Shown in pieces: positions 33,276 to 42,635 of a stretch of DNA of 64,000 bases. Under the pieces are notes generated by a model, which was not told where the DNA came from, ran no database searches, and worked only from the letters and a program-made list of their open reading frames with translations. This DNA is from Dysosmobacter acutus (GTDB lineage Bacteria; Bacillota; Clostridia; Oscillospirales; Oscillospiraceae), in assembly GCF_018919205.1 (NCBI RefSeq), contig NZ_JAHLQN010000001.1:682001-746000 (forward strand), in the 5' to 3' direction. Positions within the stretch are counted from its first letter, which is position 1. Each line of letters starts with the position of its first letter. The position numbers were made by a program, and so were the translations under genes.

Positions 33276-34265
33276 ATGGCAAAGAGAGTAAAGAAAAAAA
33301 GACATCCCGGCCGGGTGCTGCTGATTTTGATTTTTGTGGCCGCCGGGCTGGTGGCGGCGGCCAAGTGCCTCATCCGTCCGCCGGAGCTGAACCCTGTGGG
33401 CCCCGATGGGTCGGCGTCCTCCGGCTCCGCCCAGACCTCCGCATCCTCCGGCTCCGCCGGCGGGGCGGACACCCTGGCCAGAAAACCCAACTTTTATACC
33501 ATCCTGGTCAGCGGCGAGGACGATGAAAACGGCGGCAGCGATACCAACATTCTGGTGGCGGTGGACGCGGAAAACGGTGCGATCCAGTGCGTCAGCATCC
33601 CCCGGGACAGCGGCGCCTACATCAAGGGCAAGACCCGCAAAATCAACTACGCCTATAATGCCGGCGGAACGGAGCTGCTGCGGGAGACGGTGAGCGACCT
33701 GCTGGGCATCCCGGTGGACTTCTATGTGGCTGTGGATCTGCGGGGCTTTGTCAAGCTTGTGGATGCCATCGGCGGCGTGGACTTTGAGGTGCCCATCAAC
33801 ATGAACTACGACGATCCTCTCCAGGACCTCCATATCCATCTGAACAAGGGCATGCAGCATCTGGATGGGAAAAAGGCCATGGGTGTGGTGCGCTTCCGCC
33901 ACAACAACGACGGCACCGGCTACGGGACCGAGGACCTGGGCCGCATTGGAACCCAGCAGGCCTTTTTGAAGGCGGTGGCCAAGCAGGTGCTCCAGCCGGC
34001 CAACCTCGCCAAGATCGGCACCATGGCGCAGATTTTCCAGGATTATGTCGACACCGATCTTTCAGTGGGAAACCTGGCCTGGCTGGGCCAGGAGGCCTTT
34101 GACATCGGAACGGACAACATCGGCTTTTCCACCCTGGAGGGCGTCTGGAACGACCGACGCGCGCTCTATCTGGTGGACCCGGAGGCTGCCCTCACCCTGG
34201 TGAACGAACACTTTAACCCCTATGTGGAGCCCCGCACGGCCGCGGATCTGAACATCCCCACCTGA
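33276..34265 (+). CDS. LytR-CpsA-Psr (LCP) family protein
   Basis: A 329-residue membrane-anchored protein that would attach anionic polymers to peptidoglycan. A basic start (MAKRVKKKRH) and one membrane helix (about 12-32) precede a Ser/Gly linker, then the LCP domain with GSDTNILVAVD, SIPRDS, KINYAYNAGG, GGVDFEVP and RFRHNNDGT. Since several window proteins carry SLH repeats, which bind secondary cell-wall polymer, this ligase may provide their anchor; that link is inference. AGAGGACAAGAGT precedes the ATG. Confidence 0.92.
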   Translation: MAKRVKKKRHPGRVLLILIFVAAGLVAAAKCLIRPPELNPVGPDGSASSGSAQTSASSGSAGGADTLARKPNFYTILVSGEDDENGGSDTNILVAVDAENGAIQCVSIPRDSGAYIKGKTRKINYAYNAGGTELLRETVSDLLGIPVDFYVAVDLRGFVKLVDAIGGVDFEVPINMNYDDPLQDLHIHLNKGMQHLDGKKAMGVVRFRHNNDGTGYGTEDLGRIGTQQAFLKAVAKQVLQPANLAKIGTMAQIFQDYVDTDLSVGNLAWLGQEAFDIGTDNIGFSTLEGVWNDRRALYLVDPEAALTLVNEHFNPYVEPRTAADLNIPT

Positions 34266-34291
34266 GGGACCAAAAAAGAAGGAGGAGCTGA

Positions 34292-35755
34292 ATGAAACGG
34301 CGTCTTTTGGCCCTGCTGCTCTGCGCCGCGCTGCTTTGTACCGGTACGGCGCTGGCCGCGGAGGACAGCATGGAGAACTTCACCCGGGTGAAGACCTATA
34401 CCCGCCAGTTCTCCGATCTTGCCCCCGCCTCGGCCCACTATAAAAGCGTGGCGGCCCTCTATGAGTACGGCCTGACGGTGGGCAAAGGGAACGGAACCTT
34501 CGGCGTGCAGGACTCCCTGAGCGTCGGGGAGGCCGTGGTCTTTGCCGGACGCATCCGGAGCCTCTACCGCACCGGAGACGCGGAAGCCGGGGCGAATGGG
34601 TACCGCTCCGCTGCGGGGACCCTTGAAGAGCCCTACCGGACCTACGTGCCCTATCTTTCATATCTCCAGGCGGAGGCGGTTCTGGGCTCGGAGCTGGAAG
34701 GCGTGTTGGACAAGGCCGCCACCCGGGCGCAGATGGCCCATGTGCTGGCCCATGTGCTGCCGGACTCCGCCCTGCCGTCCATCAACGACCAGGCGGTGAC
34801 GGAAGGGTATGCCACCGGCCGCTACATCACCGATGTGACGGAGTATACCCCTTATCAGCCCGATATCCTCAAGCTCTATAAGTGCGGAATCCTCCAGGGC
34901 AGCGGAAGCACCGGAACGTTCCGGCCGGCGTCTAACATCACCCGGGGTGAGGCCGCCTCCATGCTCAGCCGTATGGTGGACGAGTCGCTGCGGCTCCAAT
35001 TGGATTGGTCGGCGGCCCCGGACTACAGCGCCGTGGGCACCACCATGGCGGACCTGGTGCCCACGGCCCAGTTCGTGGCCAATCCAGCCTCCGCCGCCGA
35101 AATCCGGGGCAACGTCCGCTCCATGCTTGCAAGCGGGCAGCGCACCATGAGCCTCCAGTATCCCGGCAACTCCCTGACCGCCTCCTTTGTCAACAACCTG
35201 CTCAACTCCGCCCTGACCAATGTGAAGTCCTACTGCGAGCAGATGTACAACACGGTCAGCTGCACCTATGACCTGGCCAAAGGCACGGTCAAGCTGAACT
35301 TTTCCGCGGCCAGCTCTACGGCGTCCCAGCTGAGCTCCTACCGGAGCTTTTCCATGGACCGGGCCATCGAGGTTCACGACCAGCTGTGGGAGTCCGGAGA
35401 GATCACGGCGGACATGACGGAGTATGACAAGGCCAGGGTATACTATGCTTGGGTCTGCGAAAACTGCTATTATGACCAGGGAGCCTCGGACCTCTCCCTC
35501 AGCCACCTGGCCTACAGCGTGTTTGCTTATGGCAAGGCGGTCTGCGACGGCTATACAGGGGCCTACAACCTGCTTTTGAAGCTGGAGGGCATCCAGTGCT
35601 ACGGCCTTTCCAACGCCGACCACATCTGGACGGTGGCGAATCTGGACGGCACGGACTATCACATTGACACCACCTGGGGCGACAGCGGAGCAAAAACGGA
35701 CTATGCGTATTTCGGCATGACCTCCGCCCAGTCCTGGGCCGCCCACCCGTGGTAA
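34292..35755 (+). CDS. SLH-anchored transglutaminase-like protein
   Basis: A 487-residue secreted protein. The signal peptide (1-22) is followed by SLH-like repeats (about 35-230: YKSVAALYEYGLTVGKGNGTF, PDILKLYKCGILQGSGSTGTF as fragments), a linker domain, and a transglutaminase/protease-like domain (about 350-487) with Cys418 in AVCDGYTGAY, His444 in ADHIW and Asp459 in YHIDTTWGD, a complete catalytic triad. It lies 26 bp after the LCP gene. It may cross-link or trim surface proteins; the substrate is unknown. Confidence 0.86.
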   Translation: MKRRLLALLLCAALLCTGTALAAEDSMENFTRVKTYTRQFSDLAPASAHYKSVAALYEYGLTVGKGNGTFGVQDSLSVGEAVVFAGRIRSLYRTGDAEAGANGYRSAAGTLEEPYRTYVPYLSYLQAEAVLGSELEGVLDKAATRAQMAHVLAHVLPDSALPSINDQAVTEGYATGRYITDVTEYTPYQPDILKLYKCGILQGSGSTGTFRPASNITRGEAASMLSRMVDESLRLQLDWSAAPDYSAVGTTMADLVPTAQFVANPASAAEIRGNVRSMLASGQRTMSLQYPGNSLTASFVNNLLNSALTNVKSYCEQMYNTVSCTYDLAKGTVKLNFSAASSTASQLSSYRSFSMDRAIEVHDQLWESGEITADMTEYDKARVYYAWVCENCYYDQGASDLSLSHLAYSVFAYGKAVCDGYTGAYNLLLKLEGIQCYGLSNADHIWTVANLDGTDYHIDTTWGDSGAKTDYAYFGMTSAQSWAAHPW

Positions 35756-35775
35756 GAGTAAATTGAGGTGAACCA

Positions 35776-36927
35776 ATGGATAAACAGCACTCCTTTTCCT
35801 TTCGGAATGTGACGCTTCTGGTGTTGGGGACCGTGGCGCTCTACTGGGGACTCAATCACCTGGAGGTGATCGGCAAGGCCCTTGGCACGCTGATCGGCTT
35901 TGCCTCGCCGTTTCTCATCGGCTGCGGCCTGGCGTTTTTGATGAACATTCCCATGCGGGCCGTGGAGCGGGGCCTGAGCAAGGCGGGCAGCGGGGCGTGG
36001 GTACGGCCTGTGTCCATCGTAGTGACGCTGATCCTGGTTCTGGGCGTCATCAGCGCCGTGGTCTTTGTGGTGGCGCCCCAGATTGGGACCACCGTCGCCT
36101 CCATCCGCGACCGCTTCCCCGGCTTCATTAGGGAGTGCGAGGCATTGGCGGCGGAGCTTTCCAAGCGGCTGCCGGAGATCACCGTGGCGGTGAACAACAT
36201 CGGGCTGGACCTGAATAAACTGACATCGGAGCTTTCCAACTGGCTTTCCTCCCTGGGGAAGGACGTGCTCTCCTCGTCACTGAATCTGGCCACCTCCGTC
36301 TTCTCCGGAGTGGTGACGTTCAGCATTGCCTTTGTTTTCGCGCTCTATATCCTGGCGGGGAAGGAGAAGTTGGGCCGTCAGATGGTCCATCTGATGCGTG
36401 CCTACCTCCCCGGACACCTGGTGGACGAGGTGCTCCGGGTCTGCCGGCTGACCGGCGACACCTTCTCCAGCTTTTTCACCGGCCAGTGCCTGGAGGCCTG
36501 CATCCTGGGCTTTATGTTCTTTGTGGCCATGAGCATCTTCCGCTTCCCCTTTGCGCTGTTGGTTGCGGTGCTGGTGGGCTTTACCGCCCTGATCCCCGTG
36601 TTCGGCGCCTTCATCGGCTGTGTGGTGGGTGCTTTCCTGATCCTGGTGGAAAACCCCATCCAGGCGCTGTGGTTCATTGTGCTCTTCCTGGTGCTCCAGC
36701 AGGTGGAGGGGAACCTGATCTATCCCAGGGTGGTGGGCTCCTCCGTGGGGCTTCCCCCCATTTGGGTGCTGGTGGCCGTCACCATCGGCGGCAGCACCTC
36801 CGGCGTGGTGGGAATGCTGCTGTTCATTCCCACGGCCTCCGTGCTTTATGCGCTGCTGCGCCAGAACGTCCGGCGCAGGCTGAAGATCCAGGCCGCGCGG
36901 CAGGTGCCGCCCAGGCCGAAGAACTGA
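35776..36927 (+). CDS. AI-2E family (PF01594) transporter
   Basis: A 383-residue protein with about eight membrane helices and a soluble loop after the third (about 110-165), as in the AI-2E/TqsA family. The conserved C-terminal block QQVEGNLIYPRVVGSSVGL is present. Members export signals or act as sodium/proton antiporters, so the substrate is open. GAGGTGAACCA precedes the ATG. A second family member lies at 61629-62864. Confidence 0.9.
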   Translation: MDKQHSFSFRNVTLLVLGTVALYWGLNHLEVIGKALGTLIGFASPFLIGCGLAFLMNIPMRAVERGLSKAGSGAWVRPVSIVVTLILVLGVISAVVFVVAPQIGTTVASIRDRFPGFIRECEALAAELSKRLPEITVAVNNIGLDLNKLTSELSNWLSSLGKDVLSSSLNLATSVFSGVVTFSIAFVFALYILAGKEKLGRQMVHLMRAYLPGHLVDEVLRVCRLTGDTFSSFFTGQCLEACILGFMFFVAMSIFRFPFALLVAVLVGFTALIPVFGAFIGCVVGAFLILVENPIQALWFIVLFLVLQQVEGNLIYPRVVGSSVGLPPIWVLVAVTIGGSTSGVVGMLLFIPTASVLYALLRQNVRRRLKIQAARQVPPRPKN

Positions 36928-37091
36928 GGCGGGACCATGCGGGCGGCGGCTATCTCTTTGCCGCGAAGGGACCGGATTTGGGAGCGAGGCGGGAGCGGGA
37001 CAGCGTCTCCAAAAGCGCCATACAATGGAATGGAGCGGCCGCTCCGGCTGGATGAGAGCTGCGGCGACTATACTTGAAAGGGTTTGTTAAC

Positions 37092-37709
37092 TTGCAAATC
37101 AAGTGCAGGAACTGTGTTGTTGCATTGATCGGAAGCGGAATTCTGGCCTTCGGGCTTTATCATGTGCACTCCTTTGCCGGGGTGACGGAGGGCGGCGTGC
37201 TGGGCATGACGCTGCTTCTGCACCACTGGCTGCATCTCTCCCCGGCTGTGTCGGGCCTGGTGATGAACCTGACCTGTTACCTATTGGGCTGGCGGCTGCT
37301 GGGCAGGACGTTCATTCTGTACTCCCTGGTGGCCGGCGGCGGATTTTCCCTGTTTTATGCCGTCTTTGAGCGGTTTCCGCCCCTTTGGCCGGGGCTGGCG
37401 GAGATGCCGCTGGCAGCGGCGGTGGTGGGCGCGCTGTTTGTCGGCGTGGGCGTGGGTCTGAGCGTCCGGGCCGGCGGAGCGCCCGGCGGGGACGACGCCC
37501 TGGCCATGAGCATCTCCCACCTCACCGGCTGGAGCATCCAGCGGGTGTATCTCATCAGCGATCTGGTGGTTTTGGCGCTGTCCCTCAGCTATATCCCCTT
37601 TGCCCGGCTGTCCTATTCTCTTTTGACCGTGGTGCTCTCCGGCCAGCTGATCGGCCTGGTGCAGCGTGTCCGGCTGCCGGGACTTGCCCCGGAGGCCCAG
37701 CAGGAGTAA
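37092..37709 (+). CDS. YitT/DUF161 family membrane protein
   Basis: A 205-residue protein with five membrane helices and the family blocks SGILAFGLYHVHSFAGVTEGG (ends only) and GGAPGGDDALAM. It lacks the C-terminal DUF2179 domain found in longer YitT proteins. No ATG fits; I chose the TTG at 37092 behind GAAAGGG, and TTG at 37074 is possible. The 164 bp upstream hold no gene. Confidence 0.82.
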   Translation: MQIKCRNCVVALIGSGILAFGLYHVHSFAGVTEGGVLGMTLLLHHWLHLSPAVSGLVMNLTCYLLGWRLLGRTFILYSLVAGGGFSLFYAVFERFPPLWPGLAEMPLAAAVVGALFVGVGVGLSVRAGGAPGGDDALAMSISHLTGWSIQRVYLISDLVVLALSLSYIPFARLSYSLLTVVLSGQLIGLVQRVRLPGLAPEAQQE

Positions 37710-37779
37710 AAAGTTTTTGCGCTGCTTTTAGCCCCGCTGACTGTTCTGCCAAGGCAGCGCGGGCCGGCCTGTAGAATAA

Positions 37780-37811
37780 AAGCGCCCTGTACGATTTTGT
37801 ACAGGGCGCTT
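37780..37811. terminator. Bidirectional terminator
   Basis: AAGCGCCCTGTAC (37780-37792) pairs with 37799-37811, between yitT-like and tex. Confidence 0.9.
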
Positions 37812-37818
37812 GTTTTCA

Positions 37819-39981
37819 TCATTTGGCCTGCTTCATGGAAAGGGAGATGCGCTTTTTCTTCTCGTCCACCTCCAGTACAGTCACCTTTACCACGTCGCCC
37901 ACGCTGACCACCTCGGAAGGGTGGCGGATGAATTTGCCGGAGACCTGGGAAATGTGAACCAGACCGTCCTGGTGGACGCCGATGTCCACAAAGACGCCGA
38001 AGTCGATCACATTGCGCACCGTGCCGGAGAGCACCATGCCGGGCTTTAAATCCTTCAGCTCCATTACATCCGTGCGGAGGATGGGCTTGGACAGCTCGTC
38101 CCGGGGGTCCCGGCCGGGCTTCAAAAGCTCCGCCGCCACATCCAGCAGCGTGGGAACGCCCACGCCGCACTGCTCCGCCGCCTTCTCCTCTCCGTAGGCT
38201 CTGAGCCGCTGGGGAAGCTCCCCAATGGTCCCGTCTTTCACATCGGAGAGGGTGTAGCCGGTGAGTTCCAACAGCTTTTTTGCCGCCCCATAGGACTCCG
38301 GGTGCACGGCGGTGTTGTCCAGCACGGAATCGCTCTCCGGAACCCGCAGAAAGCCGGCGCACTGCTCAAAGGCCTTGGGCCCTAACTTGGGTACTTTCAA
38401 AAGCTGCTTTCGGGAGGTGAAGGGCCCGTTCTCCTCCCGGTACTTCACCACGTTTTTGGCCGTGGAGGCGGTGAGGCCGGACACCTGCTCCAACAAGGAG
38501 GCCGAGGCGGTGTTGGCGTCCACGCCCACGGAGTTGACGCAGTCCTCCACCACGCCGGAGAGGGCCTCACTGAGCCGCTTCTGAGGACAGTCGTGCTGGT
38601 ACTGGCCCACGCCGATGGATTTTGGGTCGATCTTCACCAGCTCCGCCAGGGGGTCCTGGAGCCGCCGGGCAATGGACACGGCGCTGCGCAGATTCACGTC
38701 GAACTGCGGGAATTCCTCGGCCGCCAGGGGGCTGGCGGAGTAGACCGACGCGCCCGCCTCGCTGACGATTATATAGGAAACCTGCATCTCTTCCCCGGCA
38801 CACTGGCGGATCAGCTCCACCGCCATCTGCTCCGTCTCCCGGGAGGCGGTGCCGTTGCCGATGGCGATGTGCTCCACGCCGTGGCGGCGGACCATGGTTT
38901 TCAGCTTTGCAATGGCCTCGTTTTTCTGCCGCTCCCCATAGGTGGGGTAGACCACGGCCGTGTCCAGCACCTTGCCGGTGCCGTCCACCACCGCCACCTT
39001 GCAGCCGTTGCGGTAGCCGGGGTCCAGCCCCATGGTGACCCTGCCCTTCACCGGCGGCTGCATCAAAAGGGGCTTTAAGTTCAGGGCGAACTGGCCGATG
39101 GCGCCCTCACCGGCCTCCTCGGTCAGCGCGGAGCGGATCTCCCGCTCCATGGAGGGCTGAATGAGCCGGTCGTAGGCGTCCTCCGCGGTGGCCTTCACAA
39201 AGTCCATGGCGGCGGAGCCGGGCACCACCGCCGCTCGCCGGACAGTGCGCAGGGCCACCTCCCGGTCCACCTCTACAGATACCTTCAGCTTTTCCTCCCG
39301 CTCGCCCCGGTTGATCGCCAGAATCTGGTGGCCCTGAAGCTTGGGGATGGCCTGGGAGAAGTCGTAGTAGAGCCGGTAGACCGTGTCCTCCTCCGTGGCG
39401 GCGCGGGAGACAAGCTGTCCGTGGCGCAGCATCAGCTCCCGCAGGGCTTTGCGCAGCGCGTCGTCGTCGCTGATCTGTTCGGCTATGATATCGCCGGCGC
39501 CGGCCAGGGCCTCCTCCACCGTTTCCACGCCCTTTCCCGAATCCACATAGGCCGCGGCCTCCTCCCGGAGGTCATGGAGGTCGCCGCCCTGGGCAAAAAT
39601 CCGTTCTGCCAGCGGCCCAAGGCCTTTTTCCCGGGCCATGGTGGCCCGGGTGCGGCGCTTTTGCTTGTAGGGCCGGTACAGGTCCTCCACCTCCGCCAGC
39701 GTGGCGGCGCTGTCAATGGCGGCGGAGAGCTCCTCCGTCAGCTTACCCTGGGATTCGATGGAGGACTTGACTTCCTCCCGCCGCTGGGAAAGGCTGCGCA
39801 GATAGGCAAGCCGGTCGTTGAGCGCGCGCAGGGCCGTGTCGTCCATGGAGCCGTGAAGCTCCTTGCGGTAGCGGGCGATGAAGGGAATGGTGTTGCCCTC
39901 GTCGATGAGACGCACCACATTTTCCACGTACTCGCTCTTTTGGTTCAATTCCCTGGATAAAACCTGGATGATGGATTCCAT
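37819..39981 (-). CDS. tex: Tex-family RNA-binding protein
   Basis: A 720-residue protein: N-terminal helical Tex domain, YqgF/RNase H-like domain (about 325-450: MGLDPGYRNGCKVAVVD), helix-hairpin-helix pair (about 490-560) and a C-terminal S1 RNA-binding domain (about 640-715: PGMVLSGTVRNVIDFGVFVD). It is a transcription accessory factor in its relatives. I chose the ATG at 39981 behind AAAGGACAGACT; the frame open to 40185 runs into the DUF1846 gene. A short GC hairpin lies in the 46-bp gap. Confidence 0.95.
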   Translation of the reverse strand: MESIIQVLSRELNQKSEYVENVVRLIDEGNTIPFIARYRKELHGSMDDTALRALNDRLAYLRSLSQRREEVKSSIESQGKLTEELSAAIDSAATLAEVEDLYRPYKQKRRTRATMAREKGLGPLAERIFAQGGDLHDLREEAAAYVDSGKGVETVEEALAGAGDIIAEQISDDDALRKALRELMLRHGQLVSRAATEEDTVYRLYYDFSQAIPKLQGHQILAINRGEREEKLKVSVEVDREVALRTVRRAAVVPGSAAMDFVKATAEDAYDRLIQPSMEREIRSALTEEAGEGAIGQFALNLKPLLMQPPVKGRVTMGLDPGYRNGCKVAVVDGTGKVLDTAVVYPTYGERQKNEAIAKLKTMVRRHGVEHIAIGNGTASRETEQMAVELIRQCAGEEMQVSYIIVSEAGASVYSASPLAAEEFPQFDVNLRSAVSIARRLQDPLAELVKIDPKSIGVGQYQHDCPQKRLSEALSGVVEDCVNSVGVDANTASASLLEQVSGLTASTAKNVVKYREENGPFTSRKQLLKVPKLGPKAFEQCAGFLRVPESDSVLDNTAVHPESYGAAKKLLELTGYTLSDVKDGTIGELPQRLRAYGEEKAAEQCGVGVPTLLDVAAELLKPGRDPRDELSKPILRTDVMELKDLKPGMVLSGTVRNVIDFGVFVDIGVHQDGLVHISQVSGKFIRHPSEVVSVGDVVKVTVLEVDEKKKRISLSMKQAK

Positions 39982-40027
39982 AGTCTGTCCTTTCAGAGGA
40001 AACGGCCGCGCACCGGCGGCCGCTTCG

Positions 40028-41509
40028 TTACTTGTGGTAGAGCCGCTTGCTCTCGTAGTGGGGCTCGCAGCTGACGTTGATGCCCAGGCGGTGGTAGAGC
40101 TTGGCGTCCACCTCGGAGAGGATGACGGTGAAGTGGGCGTCGCTCCCCCGCAGCTTGCCAAGCTGCTGCTGTGCCAGATCCGCAAGAGGGTTGGTCAGGG
40201 CGGAGATGCACAGCGCCACCAGCACCTCATCGGTGTGGAGGCGGGGGTTGCGGTGGCCTAAGTGCTCCGTTTTCAGGCGGCACACCGGCTCCAATACCTG
40301 GCAGGAGATCAGCTCGAGGGCGTCGTCGATGCCCCCCACGGCTTTCAGCGCGTTGAGCAGCAGCGCCGAAGCCGCCCCCAGGGTAGAGGAGGTCTTGCCG
40401 GTGATCACCCGCCCGTCGGGCAGCACCATGGCCCCAGCCGGCGCCCCGGTGCGCTCCGCCTTCAACAGTGCGGCGGACACCGCCGGGCAGAGCTCCGGCG
40501 TCACGTTGGCCTGGTTCATCAAAAGCTCCAACTTGCCCAGCACCTTTTCGTCGCAGCCGCCCCGGACGTGGTCCACCTGGGCCGCGTAGTACCGGCGCAG
40601 GATCTCCATGCGGGAGGCCTCCCGGCAGGCCTCGTCGTCCACGATGCAGTTGCCCGCCATGTTGACGCCCATATCCGTCGGAGAGCGGTAGGGGGAACTC
40701 CCCTGGATCTTTTCAAAAATGGCGTTGAGGACCGGGAAAATCTCCACGTCCCGGTTGTAGTTGACGGTGGTCTTGCCGTAGGCCTCCAGGTGGAAGGGAT
40801 CGATCATGTTCACGTCGTTCAGATCCGCCGTGGCGGCCTCGTAGGCCAGGTTCACCGGGTGCTTGAGAGGCAGGTTCCAGATGGGGAAGGTCTCAAATTT
40901 GGCATAGCCCGCCTGAATGCCCCGGCGGCTCTCGTGATAGAGCTGGCTGAGGCAGGTGGCCATTTTGCCGCTGCCAGGGCCGGGCGCCGTCACCACGATG
41001 AGGGAGTGGCTGGTCTCGATGTAGTCATTTTTGCCCAGGCCCTCCTCGCTTACGATGTGCTTCACGTCGGAGGGATAGCCGGCGATGGGGTAGTGGCGGT
41101 AGCAGCGGATGCCCAGCGTGGTGAGCCGCTTCAAAAAGGCGTCGGCCGCCGCCTGGCCGGTGTATTGGGTGAGCACCACGCTGCCCACGTAAAACTCCAT
41201 GCCCCGGAAAATGTCGATGAGCCGCAGCACGTCCTCGTCATAGGAGATGCCCAGATCGCCCCGAATTTTGTTCTTCTCAATGTCCCCGGCGCTGATGACA
41301 ATGACAATCTCCACGTCCTCCCGCAGCTTACAGAGCATACGGACCTTGCTGTCCGGCTCAAAGCCGGGAAGAACCCGGGAGGCATGATAGTCGTCAAAGA
41401 GCTTGCCGCCGAATTCCAGATAGAGCTTGCCGCCAAACTGGCTGATGCGCCGCCTGATCTGTTCGGACTGCATGGTCAGGTATTTTTGATTGTCAAATCC
41501 GATCCTCAT
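40028..41509 (-). CDS. DUF1846 (UPF0371) family protein
   Basis: A 493-residue cytoplasmic protein of a family common in Firmicutes. A nucleotide-like loop VTAPGPGSGKMATCLSQ, the CRHYP-like CYRHYPIAGYP and DMGVNMAGNCI are characteristic. The structure is known to be P-loop-like, but the function is unresolved. The ATG at 41509 follows GGAGGAAGCAGT. It lies upstream of tex in the same direction and may be cotranscribed. Confidence 0.92.
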   Translation of the reverse strand: MRIGFDNQKYLTMQSEQIRRRISQFGGKLYLEFGGKLFDDYHASRVLPGFEPDSKVRMLCKLREDVEIVIVISAGDIEKNKIRGDLGISYDEDVLRLIDIFRGMEFYVGSVVLTQYTGQAAADAFLKRLTTLGIRCYRHYPIAGYPSDVKHIVSEEGLGKNDYIETSHSLIVVTAPGPGSGKMATCLSQLYHESRRGIQAGYAKFETFPIWNLPLKHPVNLAYEAATADLNDVNMIDPFHLEAYGKTTVNYNRDVEIFPVLNAIFEKIQGSSPYRSPTDMGVNMAGNCIVDDEACREASRMEILRRYYAAQVDHVRGGCDEKVLGKLELLMNQANVTPELCPAVSAALLKAERTGAPAGAMVLPDGRVITGKTSSTLGAASALLLNALKAVGGIDDALELISCQVLEPVCRLKTEHLGHRNPRLHTDEVLVALCISALTNPLADLAQQQLGKLRGSDAHFTVILSEVDAKLYHRLGINVSCEPHYESKRLYHK

Positions 41510-41741
41510 ACTGCTTCCTCCGTACAACTCACAATAATAGACAGAATACCATATTTTCACTCCTTTGAAAAGTGCGCCGATATGACTTTTCCCGTTAAAA
41601 TTCAAGCCGCCGTGTCAAACTGAGAGAAAGGCGGCAGCGGCGTGCTTTTCCCCGGGTGCAACCAGGGGTTGCCGGATAGTTGGTGGACAAAGCGCTGCTT
41701 TTGTCATAGAATGGGCTCAATTCAACGATAGGAGGAGCGCT

Positions 41742-42209
41742 GTGGACATCGGAACACGCATCAGGGAACTGCGATTGGAGCGGGGGCTTTCACAGGAGGC
41801 GCTGGCGGAGCAGCTGAAGGTCTCCCGGCAGGCGGTCACCAAGTGGGAGAGCGGCGCCTCGGTACCCAGCACGGCCAGGCTGCTGGCCCTTTGCGAGGTC
41901 TTTGGTCTCTCCCCGGTGGAGTTAGCCGGCCCCGGGACAGCGGAGAAGAAGGATCAGCCGTGGAAGCGGGCCGCTCTGGCGGCGGCCAGCCTGGTTCTGA
42001 TCCTGGCCACCGCAGCGGCTATTGCCGCCAATTGGGGGAGCCCCCTGCCGGACAACACCATCGGTTATGCCGACGGCCCCACGGGGATCGGAGTCTACGG
42101 ACTTCCTCTTTGGGTCTATGGGCTGTGCGCCGTGACGGCGATCACCCTGGCGGCGTCGGTGATTTCCTTATGCCGTTCCTTTTTCCGGAAAAGGAGGCGC
42201 GAAACATGA
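41742..42209 (+). CDS. XRE-family regulator with membrane helices
   Basis: A 155-residue protein. Residues 1-60 are a Cro/CI-type helix-turn-helix (LSQEALAEQLKVSRQAVTKW). Membrane helices lie at about 75-95 and 122-145, so the DNA-binding head is tethered to the membrane. The GTG start follows AGGAGGAGCGCT. Its stop overlaps the start of a lipoprotein gene (ATGA), suggesting that the pair works together across the membrane. Confidence 0.86.
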   Translation: MDIGTRIRELRLERGLSQEALAEQLKVSRQAVTKWESGASVPSTARLLALCEVFGLSPVELAGPGTAEKKDQPWKRAALAAASLVLILATAAAIAANWGSPLPDNTIGYADGPTGIGVYGLPLWVYGLCAVTAITLAASVISLCRSFFRKRRRET

Positions 42210-42601
42210 AAAAGCTCTTGCGTTTGACGCTGATACTTCTCCTGCTTGGCGGCTGCGCCGGGCCGGACTCCTCTTCCGGACCTTCCTCCTCCCCCGGTAT
42301 GGAGATGGAGGCAATCGACCAGTGGCCGGACAACGCCTATACCGAACTCCTGCCCGAACCGGAGACGGGAACGCCGGACTATGTGATCGAGGGGGATGGG
42401 ACCTTCGCCGTGTTTTGGAAGGACATCACCAGAGAGCAGGGGGAGGAATACCTTGGGGCGCTGGAAGACAGTGGGTTCAACCAGGCCGCCGGGGAGAGTG
42501 AGGAGGAGTCCGCCGCATTTTTGATGCAAAAGGACGGCGCATCGGTGGCGGTCAGCATCTGTGAGGGCACGCTGGGGCTGGCCATTTGTCTAACGGAATA
42601 G
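42206..42601 (+). CDS. Small lipoprotein coupled to the XRE regulator
   Basis: A 131-residue protein. The lipobox LLGGC places the lipidated Cys at 17, followed by a Ser-rich stretch and a small alpha/beta domain (45-131). I do not recognise a family. The ATG overlaps the regulator stop by 4 bp and follows AAGGAGGCGCGAAAC. It could be the sensor or the regulated partner of the membrane-bound XRE protein. Confidence 0.8.
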   Translation: MKKLLRLTLILLLLGGCAGPDSSSGPSSSPGMEMEAIDQWPDNAYTELLPEPETGTPDYVIEGDGTFAVFWKDITREQGEEYLGALEDSGFNQAAGESEEESAAFLMQKDGASVAVSICEGTLGLAICLTE

Positions 42602-42602
42602 G

Positions 42603-42634
42603 AAAAGACGTCCTGCTGCGGCAGGACGTCTTTT
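42603..42634. terminator. Bidirectional terminator
   Basis: AAAAGACGTCCTGC (42603-42616) pairs with 42621-42634, between convergent genes. Confidence 0.92.
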
Positions 42635-42635
42635 T

